A DNA stretch of 64,000 nt, from contig NZ_CP041970.1 in NCBI RefSeq assembly GCF_009884975.1, positions 2,418,001-2,482,000 of the forward strand. Direction: 5' to 3'. How positions within the stretch are numbered: the first letter of the stretch is position 1; every line of letters begins with the position of its first letter. Shown in pieces: positions 1-9,131 of this stretch. The stretch is from Acinetobacter dispersus (GTDB taxonomy: Bacteria > Pseudomonadota > Gammaproteobacteria > Pseudomonadales > Moraxellaceae). The notes beneath the pieces were generated by a model that ran no database searches, had not been told where the DNA came from, and worked only from the letters and a program-made list of their open reading frames with translations. Both the position numbers and the translations under genes were made by a program.

Positions 1-308
1 GGATCACCAATCACAGGAGTCCAACTTAGCAGTAACGAGTAAAAGCCATATTTATGATAAATCTGCTGTGCTTGTAACAACCTTTGTTCTGAAACAGGAA
101 ACCATTTTTTATCTTTAAAATGTTCGATTTTTAGGCCGAGCCACCAATTCACACAAGAACCCAAGACATTACCAATGGTCGCAACCAAGATAAGATAGAA
201 AGGATTAGAAAGCCCTTGTACCAGCAAAGTCATTAATACCGCTTCTGACTGTAAAGGCAATAAAGTAGCAGCGCCAAAGGCAGAGAGAAATAATAGAAAA
301 TAAGACAT
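1..308 (-). CDS. YqaA/DedA-like small membrane protein (partial, C-terminus off the left edge)
   Basis: A minus-strand reading frame opens at an ATG at 308 and runs without a stop to the window edge, giving about 102 residues. The start is hydrophobic (MSYFLLFLSAFGAATLLPLQ), followed by a second hydrophobic stretch with the sequence VATIGNVLGSCVNWWLG and later WTPVIGD. This pattern, with a Gly-Asn in the first half and a W-x-P-x-x-GD motif, matches the YqaA branch of the DedA/SNARE-associated membrane protein superfamily. The specific function of that branch is unclear; DedA proteins are linked to membrane lipid scrambling and envelope homeostasis. It lies 65 bases downstream of the acetyltransferase gene on the same strand and may be cotranscribed with it. 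Confidence 0.8.
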   Translation of the reverse strand, partial: MSYFLLFLSAFGAATLLPLQSEAVLMTLLVQGLSNPFYLILVATIGNVLGSCVNWWLGLKIEHFKDKKWFPVSEQRLLQAQQIYHKYGFYSLLLSWTPVIGD

Positions 309-373
309 CAATTCAAAAATTCAGTCAAAACAGTATCAGCACATCATCCGAAACAGACAATATCGTGTGAATA

Positions 374-1225
374 CTATGGATTCAAGGCTAATTTTGACCA
401 AACCGCGTTAAGTTTCTGTTGTGAAACATCAATCCGAAAAACTGTTTTGAGCGTATTTTCAAACTCATCAAAGTTGGTTAACTCTTTCTTATCAGAATTT
501 CCTTTACCATGCGTTCTTAAAACACGATCTTTTAAGGTCATTCGCATCTCTGTATTGGCAGTAGATAACATTAAATACTGGGTAAATAAAGATTCAGGCG
601 AGGTGGAAATGTACCAGTTTGCAACCAGAGCATCCGCATCTGCAATTTGTTGCTCGGGGTTAATTGCATAGACATTCACCCATTGACCATGAATACAGAC
701 TTGCAGCATATAAGTCATTTCCGTCAGCACTGTCACATCCAAACCGCTCTGGGCAGCTTCAACAAATCTAAAAGGCTCTAACGGTGTCTGCTGTGTTTCA
801 CCGATATGCTCAAGTGATAAAACCGTGGTCGGCGTCATCCCTCCAAATCCAGGATCATACAAAAACAATTGCCCATCAATACGCACCAGTGTGACTAAAT
901 GAGTTCTCACCGGAGTACTGACAGGCGAATTTTGATAATACACTCGACCGAGTACGTTATATGCCTCATAGCCCAGTTCAGTTAACACAATTCTGGTTAG
1001 GGTACTGTGTTCTAAACAATAGCCTTCACGATTTTCAATCAATAATTTTTGCACAAGTTGGTCTGACGCTAATGAAACCTCATCTCCTAAAAAAGAGGAT
1101 AAATTACCAAAAGGAATAGCTTGCACATGAAGACTTAATAGGCTTTTTAAGTTAGCCAAAGTTGGAGAGAAATCCCCTTCAAAACCAAGCTTTTTTAAAT
1201 AAAGGGCAGATATTTTTGCTTGCAT
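374..1225 (-). CDS. nat: Arylamine N-acetyltransferase
   Basis: A 283-residue protein of normal length for bacterial NAT enzymes, which move acetyl from acetyl-CoA onto arylamines, hydrazines or related acceptors in the cytoplasm. The Cys-His-Asp catalytic triad is visible: Cys70 in NREGYCLEH, His109 in RTHLV and Asp124 in YDPGFGG. The Cys motif is slightly unusual because the common RGG before the Cys is REG here. Its physiological substrate cannot be read from the sequence. The ATG at 1225 is the natural start. It is third in a same-strand row (yfcG-like, membrane protein, nat, yqaA-like), but the 120-base gap before it allows a separate promoter. Confidence 0.93.
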   Translation of the reverse strand: MQAKISALYLKKLGFEGDFSPTLANLKSLLSLHVQAIPFGNLSSFLGDEVSLASDQLVQKLLIENREGYCLEHSTLTRIVLTELGYEAYNVLGRVYYQNSPVSTPVRTHLVTLVRIDGQLFLYDPGFGGMTPTTVLSLEHIGETQQTPLEPFRFVEAAQSGLDVTVLTEMTYMLQVCIHGQWVNVYAINPEQQIADADALVANWYISTSPESLFTQYLMLSTANTEMRMTLKDRVLRTHGKGNSDKKELTNFDEFENTLKTVFRIDVSQQKLNAVWSKLALNP

Positions 1226-1345
1226 GATGCTTTATCTTTGATGAACTTAAATCATCGTAGCTTGAACATGAATAGACTAGATGAAAAATTACACAATTAT
1301 AAAATAGTCAAGCTTACATGCCTGAAATCATGGCTTTTGCAAAGA

Positions 1346-1789
1346 TTAATTTTTAGTTTTCGCTTTTTTAGATCGAATAGAAAAATACATAACTGAAAAA
1401 ATGAATGGAAAAACAAATAAGAGCCAAAATGTAAGATCAGATCTAATAATTTTTTGGTACAGGCTAAGTTGCATTTCCCCCGCAGAAACCGCAGCCCAAT
1501 CAATAGAGACCGTATGATCAAGATAGCTACATAACACTAAGGATAAACTTAAAAAGCCGGCAAAAACCCAGCTACTAAAATATGAATTTTTGGTCTCTAG
1601 CTGTAGCCAAGCAAAGAGTGTAGAAAATAAGAGCCCTAAAACAGTAATAAAAGCAAATACCAAAACCGCTAAATGACTCTCTGAATAGAGTGTTTGCAGC
1701 TGAGCACAAAGGATTGCTGTAAGCAACAACAATCCCATCGCAATCGCCCAGTGCTTTAAGTAGCGGTGTCGCCCAACACCTTGATTCAT
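1346..1789 (-). CDS. Small multi-pass membrane protein of unknown function
   Basis: 147 residues with about four hydrophobic segments (roughly residues 12-30, 40-62, 72-90 and 118-137) and a basic C-terminal tail ending KKAKTKN, suggesting an inner-membrane protein with a cytoplasmic tail. I do not recognise the family. Its ATG (1789-1787) overlaps the TGA stop of the upstream glutathione-transferase gene in an ATGA arrangement, so the two are very probably translationally coupled. An ORF in another frame covers part of the same stretch (1575-1793) but lacks this pattern and this coupling, so I regard it as a shadow. Confidence 0.75.
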   Translation of the reverse strand: MNQGVGRHRYLKHWAIAMGLLLLTAILCAQLQTLYSESHLAVLVFAFITVLGLLFSTLFAWLQLETKNSYFSSWVFAGFLSLSLVLCSYLDHTVSIDWAAVSAGEMQLSLYQKIIRSDLTFWLLFVFPFIFSVMYFSIRSKKAKTKN

Positions 1790-2406
1790 CCAACTTTGAT
1801 CGACAAGGCTTTTTGTATCGCAGGACGAGCTGTTAAGCGTTCAATATAATCTTTCACATACGGATAGTCTTCAAGTTGAATGCCCTGCCATTCGTAACGC
1901 AACGCCCAAGGTAAGATTGCCATATCCGCAATCGAGTATTCGCCTGCTACAAATTTTTGACCAATCAACTGTTTGTTTAAGACACTATACAAACGCTTGG
2001 TTTCATTGACATAACGATCAATCGCATAAGGAATACGTTCAGAGGCAAACTTATTGAAGTGGTGATTTTGCCCAAGCATTGGACCAAATCCACCCATTTG
2101 CCACATCAACCATTGTTCAACCTCGACTCGCTCTTGCTCATCGGTCGGATAGAACAAACCTGTTTTTCGACCTAAATACTGTAGAATCGCACCCGACTCA
2201 AATACTGAAATCGGCTCACCTCTTGGACCATTTTGATCGACAATCGCTGGAATTTTATTATTGGGAGAGATTTTTAAAAAATCAGGCTGAAACTGATCAT
2301 TTTCCAAAATATTAATTGGAAAAATCTGATATTCAAGTCCCATTTCTTCTAAGGCGATTGTTATTTTATGCCCATTGGGTGTACCCCAATAATATAAGTC
2401 AATCAT
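1786..2406 (-). CDS. yfcG: Glutathione S-transferase family protein, YfcG-like disulfide reductase
   Basis: 206 residues with the N-terminal thioredoxin-like domain and the C-terminal helical domain of the GST superfamily. The segments TPNGHKITIALEE, SPNNKIPAIVD, FESGAILQYL and GPMLGQNHHF match what I recall of E. coli YfcG, a GSH-dependent disulfide-bond oxidoreductase in which TPN near the N-terminus contacts glutathione and no catalytic Ser/Tyr/Cys is used. It probably acts in the cytoplasm in thiol redox or detoxification. The gene is first in a minus-strand group and overlaps the following membrane-protein gene by four bases. The symbol is assigned by similarity in memory, not by a search. 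Confidence 0.9.
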   Translation of the reverse strand: MIDLYYWGTPNGHKITIALEEMGLEYQIFPINILENDQFQPDFLKISPNNKIPAIVDQNGPRGEPISVFESGAILQYLGRKTGLFYPTDEQERVEVEQWLMWQMGGFGPMLGQNHHFNKFASERIPYAIDRYVNETKRLYSVLNKQLIGQKFVAGEYSIADMAILPWALRYEWQGIQLEDYPYVKDYIERLTARPAIQKALSIKVG

Positions 2407-2534
2407 TTTATATTGTCCTATTCATCGTTATCTTGACTGTTGTTGCGTTATAGCACACTTCCTACTTATTGATCAGTAGACAAGCACGAAAAGAAACAAT
2501 AAAGCGGTGTTTTCAAAGACAATGTTGCAAAGAT

Positions 2535-2855
2535 TTAAGCTTGATTATCCAAGAATTCTTTGGCTTTCTCTCCAACGAATTTACGACCAGCATTACTGCC
2601 ATTGATCCACTCTTCCACAGAGAATAAATCAAACATCCCCACTTTAAATAAGGTGGGAACGGCTAGGATCAACTCATCTTCAACCGTACCTCGAACGCCT
2701 GCATTATATAAATTAATATTGTGCAGCATGGTCGCAACAGTACCCGTTTGTACACGACTGCCATCTTTCAATGTGACTTGTGGTAAAACCTCACCGTCTT
2801 GTAGCACTTTTTGATTAATTTCAGAGAGTTGTTGAGTACCAGTAACTGTAGACAT
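2535..2855 (-). CDS. Small conserved protein of unknown function
   Basis: 106 residues, soluble, with no signal peptide or membrane segment. The order of the sequence (an N-terminal SEINQKVLQDGEVLPQVTLKDGSRVQTGTVATML, then acidic and hydrophobic helices ending EEWINGSNAGRKFVGEKAKEFLDNQA) suggests a compact folded cytoplasmic protein. I believe similar proteins are common in Acinetobacter, but I cannot name a function. It stands alone between the yfcG-like group and the infC terminator. A good ATG at 2855 and normal codon use support it as a real gene. Confidence 0.75.
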   Translation of the reverse strand: MSTVTGTQQLSEINQKVLQDGEVLPQVTLKDGSRVQTGTVATMLHNINLYNAGVRGTVEDELILAVPTLFKVGMFDLFSVEEWINGSNAGRKFVGEKAKEFLDNQA

Positions 2856-2982
2856 GTCTTATTCCTATTTTTGAATAGTGTAATTATCAACAAATCCTAT
2901 CATAGCTTGTTTTCAGCTGATCCAATGATACTTAGACATTTTTTAACAGACTTATCCCTGCTTAGGTTATACGTTTTTAGAC

Positions 2983-3016
2983 AAAAAAAAGCACCGCTAA
3001 GAGCGGTGCTTTTTTA
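2983..3016 (-). terminator. Rho-independent terminator after infC
   Basis: A perfect 13-base inverted repeat (AAAAAGCACCGCT / AGCGGTGCTTTTT) with a 3-base loop lies about 10 bases beyond the infC stop. It has T-runs on either strand, so it could work in both directions, but infC is the obvious client. Confidence 0.9.
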
Positions 3017-3025
3017 TAAGAAAAA

Positions 3026-3577
3026 TTACTTTTTCTTTTTCGGACCAATTAACATGCCCATTTGACGACCTTCCATCTTAGGCGCTTGTTCAATCACGCC
3101 AAATTCAGCAACGTCTGCTTCAATTTTTTGCAATTGAGCCAAACCAAGCTGTTGATGCGCCATCTCACGACCACGGAATCGTAAAGTGATTTTTACCTTG
3201 TTCCCTTCTTCAAGGAAACGCAAAATTGCACGCAATTTAATCTGGTAATCACCTACATCCGTTGCAGGACGTAATTTGATTTCTTTCACTTGCACTTGAT
3301 GCTGTTTTTTCTTCGCATCTTTTTGCTTTTGCTTTAAGTCAAATAAGTGCTTGTTGTAGTCCATGATTTTACAAACAGGTGGTTCTGCATTCGCAACGAT
3401 CTCAACCAAGTCAAGATGAGCTTCTTCAGCAGCACGCAACGCTTCAGTTAATGAAACGACACCTTTTTGTTCTCCATCTGCAGCGACGAGGCGTACTTCT
3501 TTCGCACGGATCTCTTCGTTAATTGCAGGACGGTTACTTTTAGCACCTTGTTGTTGGTTACGGTCAGGCTGTTTAAT
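3026..3577 (-). CDS. infC: Translation initiation factor IF-3, ATT start codon
   Basis: IF-3 binds the 30S subunit, prevents 50S joining and proofreads initiator tRNA and start-codon choice. The frame continues well upstream of the first internal ATG (3439). Reading back gives [24 protein letters not shown], containing the conserved INEEIRA of the IF-3 N-domain. The start is therefore the ATT at 3577-3575, preceded by GGAG (3589-3586) with 8 bases of spacing, giving 183 residues, the normal size. The rare ATT start is a family hallmark: IF-3 discriminates against it and so controls its own synthesis. The C-domain ends in [11 protein letters not shown] and GPKKKK. The stop of thrS lies five bases before the ATT. 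A terminator follows at once, so rpmI-rplT are not cotranscribed here. Confidence 0.95.
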   Translation of the reverse strand: MKQPDRNQQQGAKSNRPAINEEIRAKEVRLVAADGEQKGVVSLTEALRAAEEAHLDLVEIVANAEPPVCKIMDYNKHLFDLKQKQKDAKKKQHQVQVKEIKLRPATDVGDYQIKLRAILRFLEEGNKVKITLRFRGREMAHQQLGLAQLQKIEADVAEFGVIEQAPKMEGRQMGMLIGPKKKK

Positions 3578-3582
3578 CTTTA

Positions 3583-5505
3583 TTACTCCACGATATACCG
3601 GCCACGTTCGGCAACGGCAGATTTCACTAAGTCAATAAATGCATCTACTGACATAGTACCTAAATTTTTTCCTGAGCGAGTACGCACATTGACTGTACCT
3701 TCTTCAACTTCTCGATCACCGAGAACAAGAAGGTAAGGAATACGCTCTAGGGTACGCTCACGAATCTTAAATCCGATCTTTTCATTTCTCAAGTCAGAAA
3801 TAGCACGAAGACCATTTTCTTTGAGTTTTGCGACCACTTGCTCACTTGCTTCCGCTTGTGAATCAGTAATATTCATGACACAAGCTTGGATTGGTGTAAG
3901 CCATGGTGGCATGAAGCCCGCATAGTGTTCAATTAGTATACCAATAAAACGCTCGAAACTGCCAAGAATTGCACGATGAAGCATGACTGGTTGATCACGA
4001 TCATTGTCTTCAGTGACATAAGAAGCGTCTAAACGGATTGGTAAGTTAAAGTCACACTGGATTGTACCGCATTGCCAGATACGACCTAAGCAGTCTTTCA
4101 ATGAGAATTCAATTTTCGGACCATAGAATGCGCCTTCACCTGGTTGCAAGTCCCAAGCCAAGCCAGCATCATCCAAAGCATCTGCTAAAGATTTTTCAGC
4201 CAAGTCCCAAAGTGCATCATCACCCACACGCTTTTCTGGACGTGTAGACAATTTCATTTGCACTTCTTCAAAACCGAAGTCTTTATACACATCTAAAGTC
4301 AGCTTAATAAAGTCTGCAACTTCTTTACCAATCTGTTCTTTGGTACAGAAGATATGTGCATCATCTTGGGTAAAGCCACGAACACGCATAATCCCATGTA
4401 AAGAACCTGATGGTTCATTACGGTGACAAGAACCAAATTCAGCTAGGCGAATTGGTAAATCACGGTAAGACTTTAAGCCTTGATTAAAGACTTGTACGTG
4501 ACATGGACAGTTCATTGGCTTGACTGCATAGTTACGACTTTCAGAGTGAGTCGTAAACATATTTTCAGCATAGTTTGCCGCATGCCCTGACTTTTCCCAA
4601 AGCGTAAAGTCTACGATTTGCGGTGTCTTAATTTCTTGGTAACCATTGTCTTGCTGAACTTTACGCATGTATTGTTCAAGCACTTGGTAAATAGTCCAAC
4701 CGTTCGGATGCCAGAACACCATACCTGGTGCTTCTTCTTGCATGTGGAACAAGTCTAATGCTTTACCAATTTTACGGTGGTCACGCTTTTCAGCTTCTTC
4801 AATACGTTTGATATAAGCAGCTAACTGTTTTTTATCAGCCCAAGCAGTACCATAAATACGTTGTAGCTGTTCATTCTTCGCATCACCACGCCAGTAAGCA
4901 CCAGAGATTTTAGTGAGTTTGAATGATTTTAAGAATTTAGTATTCGGTACGTGCGGACCACGGCACATATCTAAATAGTCTTGATGATAGTACAAGCCCA
5001 TTTGAGTTTCATTCGGCATGTCTGCAATCAAGCGTAACTTGTATTCTTCACCGCGTGCTGTGAATTCAGCGATCACATCTTCACGTGGTGTCATCTTTTT
5101 GATGACGTCATAGTCTTGATCGATGAGCTTTTTCATACGCTCTTCAACCGCAGCCATATCATCCAAAGTAAATGGACGTGGCATCCAGATGTCGTAGTAG
5201 AAACCTTCTTCGATCACAGGACCGATCACCATTTTCGCTTCTGGGAACAATTGCTTAACGGCATGTCCTACCAAGTGCGCACATGAGTGACGAATAATTT
5301 CTAAACCTTCTTCATCTTTAGGGGTAATAATCTGAACTGTCGCATCTTCTGTGATTAAATCACAAGCATCCACCAAGCGATCATTGATACGGCCAGCAAC
5401 AGTATTTTTTGCAAGACCTGGACCAATGCTCTGAGCAAGTTCCATCACAGAAATCGGATGATCAAACTGCTTCTGATCACCATTTGGTAAAGTAATGATT
5501 GGCAT
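3583..5505 (-). CDS. thrS: Threonyl-tRNA synthetase
   Basis: 640 residues, the usual length for bacterial ThrRS, which charges tRNA-Thr and hydrolyses mischarged Ser-tRNA-Thr. Visible domains in order are the TGS domain (about 1-62), the editing domain (about 65-225) with [10 protein letters not shown] and the SAD motif around [10 protein letters not shown], the class II catalytic core (about 240-535) with [10 protein letters not shown], motif 2 around [25 protein letters not shown] sequence and motif 3 in [13 protein letters not shown], and the C-terminal anticodon-binding domain. The zinc-ligand Cys is in MNCPCH. It is transcribed with infC, whose ribosome site lies inside the last codons of thrS. 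Confidence 0.98.
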   Translation of the reverse strand: MPIITLPNGDQKQFDHPISVMELAQSIGPGLAKNTVAGRINDRLVDACDLITEDATVQIITPKDEEGLEIIRHSCAHLVGHAVKQLFPEAKMVIGPVIEEGFYYDIWMPRPFTLDDMAAVEERMKKLIDQDYDVIKKMTPREDVIAEFTARGEEYKLRLIADMPNETQMGLYYHQDYLDMCRGPHVPNTKFLKSFKLTKISGAYWRGDAKNEQLQRIYGTAWADKKQLAAYIKRIEEAEKRDHRKIGKALDLFHMQEEAPGMVFWHPNGWTIYQVLEQYMRKVQQDNGYQEIKTPQIVDFTLWEKSGHAANYAENMFTTHSESRNYAVKPMNCPCHVQVFNQGLKSYRDLPIRLAEFGSCHRNEPSGSLHGIMRVRGFTQDDAHIFCTKEQIGKEVADFIKLTLDVYKDFGFEEVQMKLSTRPEKRVGDDALWDLAEKSLADALDDAGLAWDLQPGEGAFYGPKIEFSLKDCLGRIWQCGTIQCDFNLPIRLDASYVTEDNDRDQPVMLHRAILGSFERFIGILIEHYAGFMPPWLTPIQACVMNITDSQAEASEQVVAKLKENGLRAISDLRNEKIGFKIRERTLERIPYLLVLGDREVEEGTVNVRTRSGKNLGTMSVDAFIDLVKSAVAERGRYIVE

Positions 5506-5565
5506 AATAAAATCCTTAAGGAGTGATGCCCTATACGAAGGAGCATATCACCGCGAGATTATGTA

Positions 5566-5581
5566 TTGAGGCAAGCCTCAA
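5566..5581. promoter_or_regulatory. Inverted repeat in the thrS / acyl-CoA ligase divergent region
   Basis: TTGAGGC-AA-GCCTCAA is a perfect 7-base inverted repeat located 61-76 bases upstream of thrS. It could be a leader hairpin for thrS control or an operator. E. coli thrS is controlled by a structured leader bound by ThrRS itself, but I cannot show an anticodon-like mimic here. Confidence 0.3.
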
Positions 5582-5706
5582 AAAATAAAAAACGGCGGAT
5601 AAAAAAGTATCGAAGATTTTACACGGGTTTAGCTGTGGATGAAACCTCTGAACCAGAAAAACCCGAGATCAGTTCAGATTCGTCTCCGACTAAAGCCTAA
5701 ATGATT

Positions 5707-5725
5707 TAGACTCAATGACAGTCTA
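5707..5725. promoter_or_regulatory. Candidate operator upstream of the acyl-CoA ligase
   Basis: TAGACT-7-AGTCTA is a 6-base inverted repeat 45-63 bases before the start of the acyl-CoA ligase gene, where a TetR/FadR-type repressor would be expected to bind. No regulator gene lies next to it. This is only a sequence symmetry. Confidence 0.25.
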
Positions 5726-5769
5726 GGTTAATACAAATAAATGAAAAAAACGGAAATGGAGCAAGACAC

Positions 5770-7416
5770 ATGGTAAGTGCATATGACGAACTACCCAAAA
5801 ATCCAGCAAATTTTGTTGCTTTATCACCCTTACGCTACTTAGAACGGGCTGCTTATATCTATCCTAATCAGGCTGCAATTATTCATGGCCAACGCCAAAT
5901 CACATGGCAACAGACTTATCAGCGCTGCCGTCAGTTTGCGCATCAACTCCGTCATTTAGGTATCCAAAAGAACGATACTGTTTCCGTGCTATTACCCAAT
6001 ATCCCTGCCATGATTGAAGCACATTTTGCTGTACCAATGGCTGGCGCGGTACTGAATACTTTGAATACCCGTCTCGATGCCAAGACCATTGCCTTTATGC
6101 TAGAACATGCAGAAGCCAAAGTACTATTGGTCGATCCTGAATTTCGACAAGTTGCAGAAGAAGCACTTCAGCTTGTTGCGCAAGATATTATTGTGATTGA
6201 TGTCTTTGATACTGAGTTTGATGGTGAGCAAATTACGATTGGTCAATATGAATATGAAGCATGGATAGCACAAGGAGACCCTGAATTTGAATGGTTGCTA
6301 CCGCAAGATGAATGGGATGCGATTAGCCTGAGTTATACCTCAGGCACCACAGGCAACCCTAAAGGTGTGGTCTATCATCATCGTGGTGCTTATCTGAATG
6401 CCGCCAGTAATATTTTGGCCTGCGGTATGAAACCTCGCGCTGTGTACCTTTGGACACTGCCGCTATTTCACTGTAATGGTTGGTGCTTTGCATGGTCAAT
6501 TGCTGCAAGTGGTGGTACCAATATTTGCCTGCGTCGTGTCGACCCAGCATTAGTTTTCAAATACATCGCAGCGTATAAAGTGGATTATTTCTGTGGCGCG
6601 CCAATTGTGCTCTCCATGCTGATCAACACATCAAGCGAACAGAGAACTGCTTTTGAGCATAATGTTGAAGTCATGGTTGCAGGTGCTGCACCACCTGTGG
6701 CAATCATCGAAGGGATGCGTAATATCGGTATTAACGTCAATCATGTTTATGGTTTGACTGAAACCTACGGCCCTTCTGCCTTATGTGCTTCACAGGCTGG
6801 CTGGAGTGATTTATCCATTCAGGAGCAAGCGCAACTACACTCTCGCCAAGGCGTACCTTACCCCTTGCAAGATAGCATGCGTGTGCTTGACCCAGACACC
6901 ATGCAACCTGTGCCCAATGATGGACAAACCATGGGTGAAATCATGTTCCGTGGCAATATCGTGATGAAAGGTTATTTGAAAAATGCTCAGGCCACAGAAG
7001 AGGCATTTAAAGGTGGCTGGTTTCATACAGGTGATTTAGCAGTGAGTCATCCTGATGGCTATGCCAAGATTACGGATCGCTCGAAAGATATTATTATTTC
7101 AGGTGGAGAAAATATTTCCTCGCTCGAAGTTGAAGATGTGCTTTATCGTCATCCAGCTGTGCTCACTGCCGCAGTGGTAGCCAAACCTGATCAACGCTGG
7201 CAAGAAGTGCCGTGTGCTTTTATTGAACTCAAACAAGGAGCATCCGCATCGGCTGAGGAGATCATTGCCCATTGTCAAAAAGAACTCGCTCGATTTAAAG
7301 TCCCAAAAGATGTGGTGATTACTGATATCCCCAAAACTTCGACAGGGAAATTACAGAAATTTATTTTAAGAGAATGGGCAAAGGAGCGCGCGGCAGATAG
7401 CTCAGCAAACTCATAA
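5770..7416 (+). CDS. Acyl-CoA ligase (AMP-forming), medium/long-chain fatty-acid type
   Basis: 548 residues of the ANL superfamily, which activate a carboxylic acid to an acyl-adenylate and then an acyl-CoA. The phosphate-binding motif SYTSGTTGNPKGV is at about 188-200, the A5 motif is VYGLTETYG, the A7-type motif is HTGDLA, the hinge is ITDRSKDIIISGGENIS, and the catalytic Lys lies in KTSTGKLQKF near the C-terminus. The overall pattern resembles AlkK/DmdB-like enzymes for medium-chain or methylmercaptopropionate-like acids. The substrate cannot be assigned by eye. The start ATG has GGAG 8 bases upstream. It is a single-gene plus-strand unit between a divergent promoter region and a strong bidirectional terminator. 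Confidence 0.9.
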   Translation: MVSAYDELPKNPANFVALSPLRYLERAAYIYPNQAAIIHGQRQITWQQTYQRCRQFAHQLRHLGIQKNDTVSVLLPNIPAMIEAHFAVPMAGAVLNTLNTRLDAKTIAFMLEHAEAKVLLVDPEFRQVAEEALQLVAQDIIVIDVFDTEFDGEQITIGQYEYEAWIAQGDPEFEWLLPQDEWDAISLSYTSGTTGNPKGVVYHHRGAYLNAASNILACGMKPRAVYLWTLPLFHCNGWCFAWSIAASGGTNICLRRVDPALVFKYIAAYKVDYFCGAPIVLSMLINTSSEQRTAFEHNVEVMVAGAAPPVAIIEGMRNIGINVNHVYGLTETYGPSALCASQAGWSDLSIQEQAQLHSRQGVPYPLQDSMRVLDPDTMQPVPNDGQTMGEIMFRGNIVMKGYLKNAQATEEAFKGGWFHTGDLAVSHPDGYAKITDRSKDIIISGGENISSLEVEDVLYRHPAVLTAAVVAKPDQRWQEVPCAFIELKQGASASAEEIIAHCQKELARFKVPKDVVITDIPKTSTGKLQKFILREWAKERAADSSANS

Positions 7417-7420
7417 TCAA

Positions 7421-7450
7421 AAAAAGAAGTTTCCTTGGAAACTTCTTTTT
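7421..7450. terminator. Bidirectional terminator between the acyl-CoA ligase and darP
   Basis: A perfect 14-base inverted repeat (AAAAAGAAGTTTCC / GGAAACTTCTTTTT) sits between two convergent genes, with T-runs at both ends. Confidence 0.9.
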
Positions 7451-7454
7451 AGTT

Positions 7455-7991
7455 TTAACCTTGTTCAGATAACAAAGCGACTTGTTGTACGTAATTCACA
7501 AATTTAAGCTTAGATGCGGCAAGGTCTTCTTCACTGACTTGCTGCTTCATATCACGGTGAATACGCAAGACATGCTGACGCAAGGTATGGCGTTCAGATG
7601 CATTAAACACCTTACTAAACTCATTGATCACTGGATCACCTTGGTCAATCATACGGTCAACCCAACGCATTAATTGCATCTGTTTTTTAGCACCTTGTTG
7701 CGGTGTTAAATAAGATAAAATGACGGTTTCATCTTCATTTCGCAATAATTTACCGATACGTAAAAATTGACGACGACGTGCTTCATGCGCACTAATATTT
7801 TGTATTTCCAGTAAAGCATCGATGAGACGCTCATCAACTGGAAGTTTCTGAATCTGTTTTTTATTCAGTTGAGCCAATTGCTCACCCAAAGCTGCCATTC
7901 GCTGCACAGCTTTTTTTTGCTCAGTTCTACTCGCACGTCCATCTAATGACTCAAAATCTTCATCGGTATAACGCTGGGTACCACGTGCCAC
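7455..7991 (-). CDS. darP: Ribosome biogenesis factor DarP (YjgA, DUF615)
   Basis: 178 residues, highly charged and helical, matching YjgA/DarP, which associates with the late 50S assembly intermediate and promotes peptidyl-transferase-centre maturation. Recognisable parts are the N-terminal SRTEQKKAVQRMAALGEQLAQL, then LPVDERLIDALLEIQ, RRRQFLRIGKLLR and the C-terminal HRDMKQQ. The gene is the last of a rapZ-ptsO-darP run. It follows ptsO with two bases between, so it is probably translated from the same message. Confidence 0.93.
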   Translation of the reverse strand: MARGTQRYTDEDFESLDGRASRTEQKKAVQRMAALGEQLAQLNKKQIQKLPVDERLIDALLEIQNISAHEARRRQFLRIGKLLRNEDETVILSYLTPQQGAKKQMQLMRWVDRMIDQGDPVINEFSKVFNASERHTLRQHVLRIHRDMKQQVSEEDLAASKLKFVNYVQQVALLSEQG

Positions 7992-7993
7992 TA

Positions 7994-8263
7994 TTACTCT
8001 GCCTCGTAAAATTTTGCTGCGAACAGCGTTTGAATTTCTTCCAGTGCCTTGTCTTCATCAGCACCTTCAATCACCAATCTTAATGTGGTGCCTTTACCTG
8101 CACCTAACATCAACAATGACATAATATTTTTTGCATCAACCAACTTATCGCCCTTACCAATTTGGATAGAAGAACGGAATTTCGTCGTCACTTCAATCAG
8201 TTTACCAGATGCACGAGCGTGTAAGCCGAGTTTATTAATTACATCAATTGTTGTGTCTATCAT
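7994..8263 (-). CDS. ptsO: HPr-family phosphocarrier NPr (nitrogen PTS)
   Basis: 89 residues, HPr fold. His15 in the active-site motif KLGLHARAS is the phosphoryl acceptor from EI-Ntr (PtsP), and the regulatory-Ser-like motif [14 protein letters not shown] follows near residue 49. No sugar-PTS genes surround it. Together with the neighbouring rapZ and darP this fits the regulatory nitrogen PTS rather than sugar uptake. Its ATG overlaps the rapZ stop by four bases (8260-8263). The partner ptsN, often adjacent in other gammaproteobacteria, is not in this window. Confidence 0.94.
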   Translation of the reverse strand: MIDTTIDVINKLGLHARASGKLIEVTTKFRSSIQIGKGDKLVDAKNIMSLLMLGAGKGTTLRLVIEGADEDKALEEIQTLFAAKFYEAE

Positions 8264-9111
8264 GACCAGTGCTTCATTTCTCTATGTAAGATTTGGACAG
8301 CCCATTTTGCCTCAAGGGCTTGTTTGAGTCTATCTACAATATAAACCGACCGATGTTGCCCACCTGTACATCCCACAGAAATGGTCATGTAATGGCGATG
8401 CCCTTCTGCAAATGCAGGTAACCACTTATCCAAGAAAGTATAAATGTCTTCAAACATCTCATTGGTTTGTTGACTCCCTTCCAAAAAGCGGCGTACAGGT
8501 TCATCTAAACCTGAAAAACGACGTAATTCTAAATCCCAATGCGGGTTTGGTAAATGTCGTACGTCAAATACATAATCAGCATCCAACGGAATGCCGTGTT
8601 TATAACCAAAGGACTGCAGAATCACAATTAAGTTATCTGACTGCCCGAGTTTAGACAATAGAATATGTTTTAAATCATGAACACTTTTATCAGTCGTATC
8701 AATATGTACTGTTGAACGGAATTGTATCGGGATGAGCAATTGCTTCTCTTCTTGGATACATTGCAACAGACTATTGAAACGACTGGCCAAAGGATGCGGT
8801 CGACGTGATGCACTAAAACGTGCAATCAAATCTTGATCCTGAGTGGTCAGGTAGATCACATCGACCGAACCATGTCTTTTTAATTGCTCAAAAACATGAT
8901 CAAACTCTTGCATATCTGCACGGGTACTTCGAATATCGACCCCAAGTGCAAGTTGCTCCAGATTATTTTCATGATCCAGTTTTGCCACAATTTCAGGCAA
9001 CAACGCCAAAGGTAAGTTATCTATACAATAATAGCCCAAGTCTTCAAGTACTTGTAAGGCAGAGGATTTTCCTGAACCGGATTGACCTGTAACGATAAGA
9101 ATACGCTTCAT
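8260..9111 (-). CDS. rapZ: RNase adapter protein RapZ
   Basis: 283 residues, usual RapZ/YvcJ length. The Walker A motif GQSGSGKS is at residues 9-16, the family marker DNLP follows ([13 protein letters not shown]), and the C-terminal domain carries [17 protein letters not shown], the phosphate/glucosamine-6-phosphate-binding region. In E. coli RapZ senses GlcN6P and delivers GlmZ sRNA to RNase E. Whether Acinetobacter uses a GlmZ-like RNA is not visible here. The gene leads the rapZ-ptsO-darP unit, 20 bases after the panC start region on the same strand. Confidence 0.95.
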   Translation of the reverse strand: MKRILIVTGQSGSGKSSALQVLEDLGYYCIDNLPLALLPEIVAKLDHENNLEQLALGVDIRSTRADMQEFDHVFEQLKRHGSVDVIYLTTQDQDLIARFSASRRPHPLASRFNSLLQCIQEEKQLLIPIQFRSTVHIDTTDKSVHDLKHILLSKLGQSDNLIVILQSFGYKHGIPLDADYVFDVRHLPNPHWDLELRRFSGLDEPVRRFLEGSQQTNEMFEDIYTFLDKWLPAFAEGHRHYMTISVGCTGGQHRSVYIVDRLKQALEAKWAVQILHREMKHWS

Positions 9112-9131
9112 GGCGTTTTTACCTTCATTTT

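Noticed and set aside
1575..1793. Alternative 72-codon ORF over the small membrane protein
   Set aside because: It lacks a family pattern, and the overlapping frame at 1346-1789 is coupled to yfcG by an ATGA overlap and has membrane helices.
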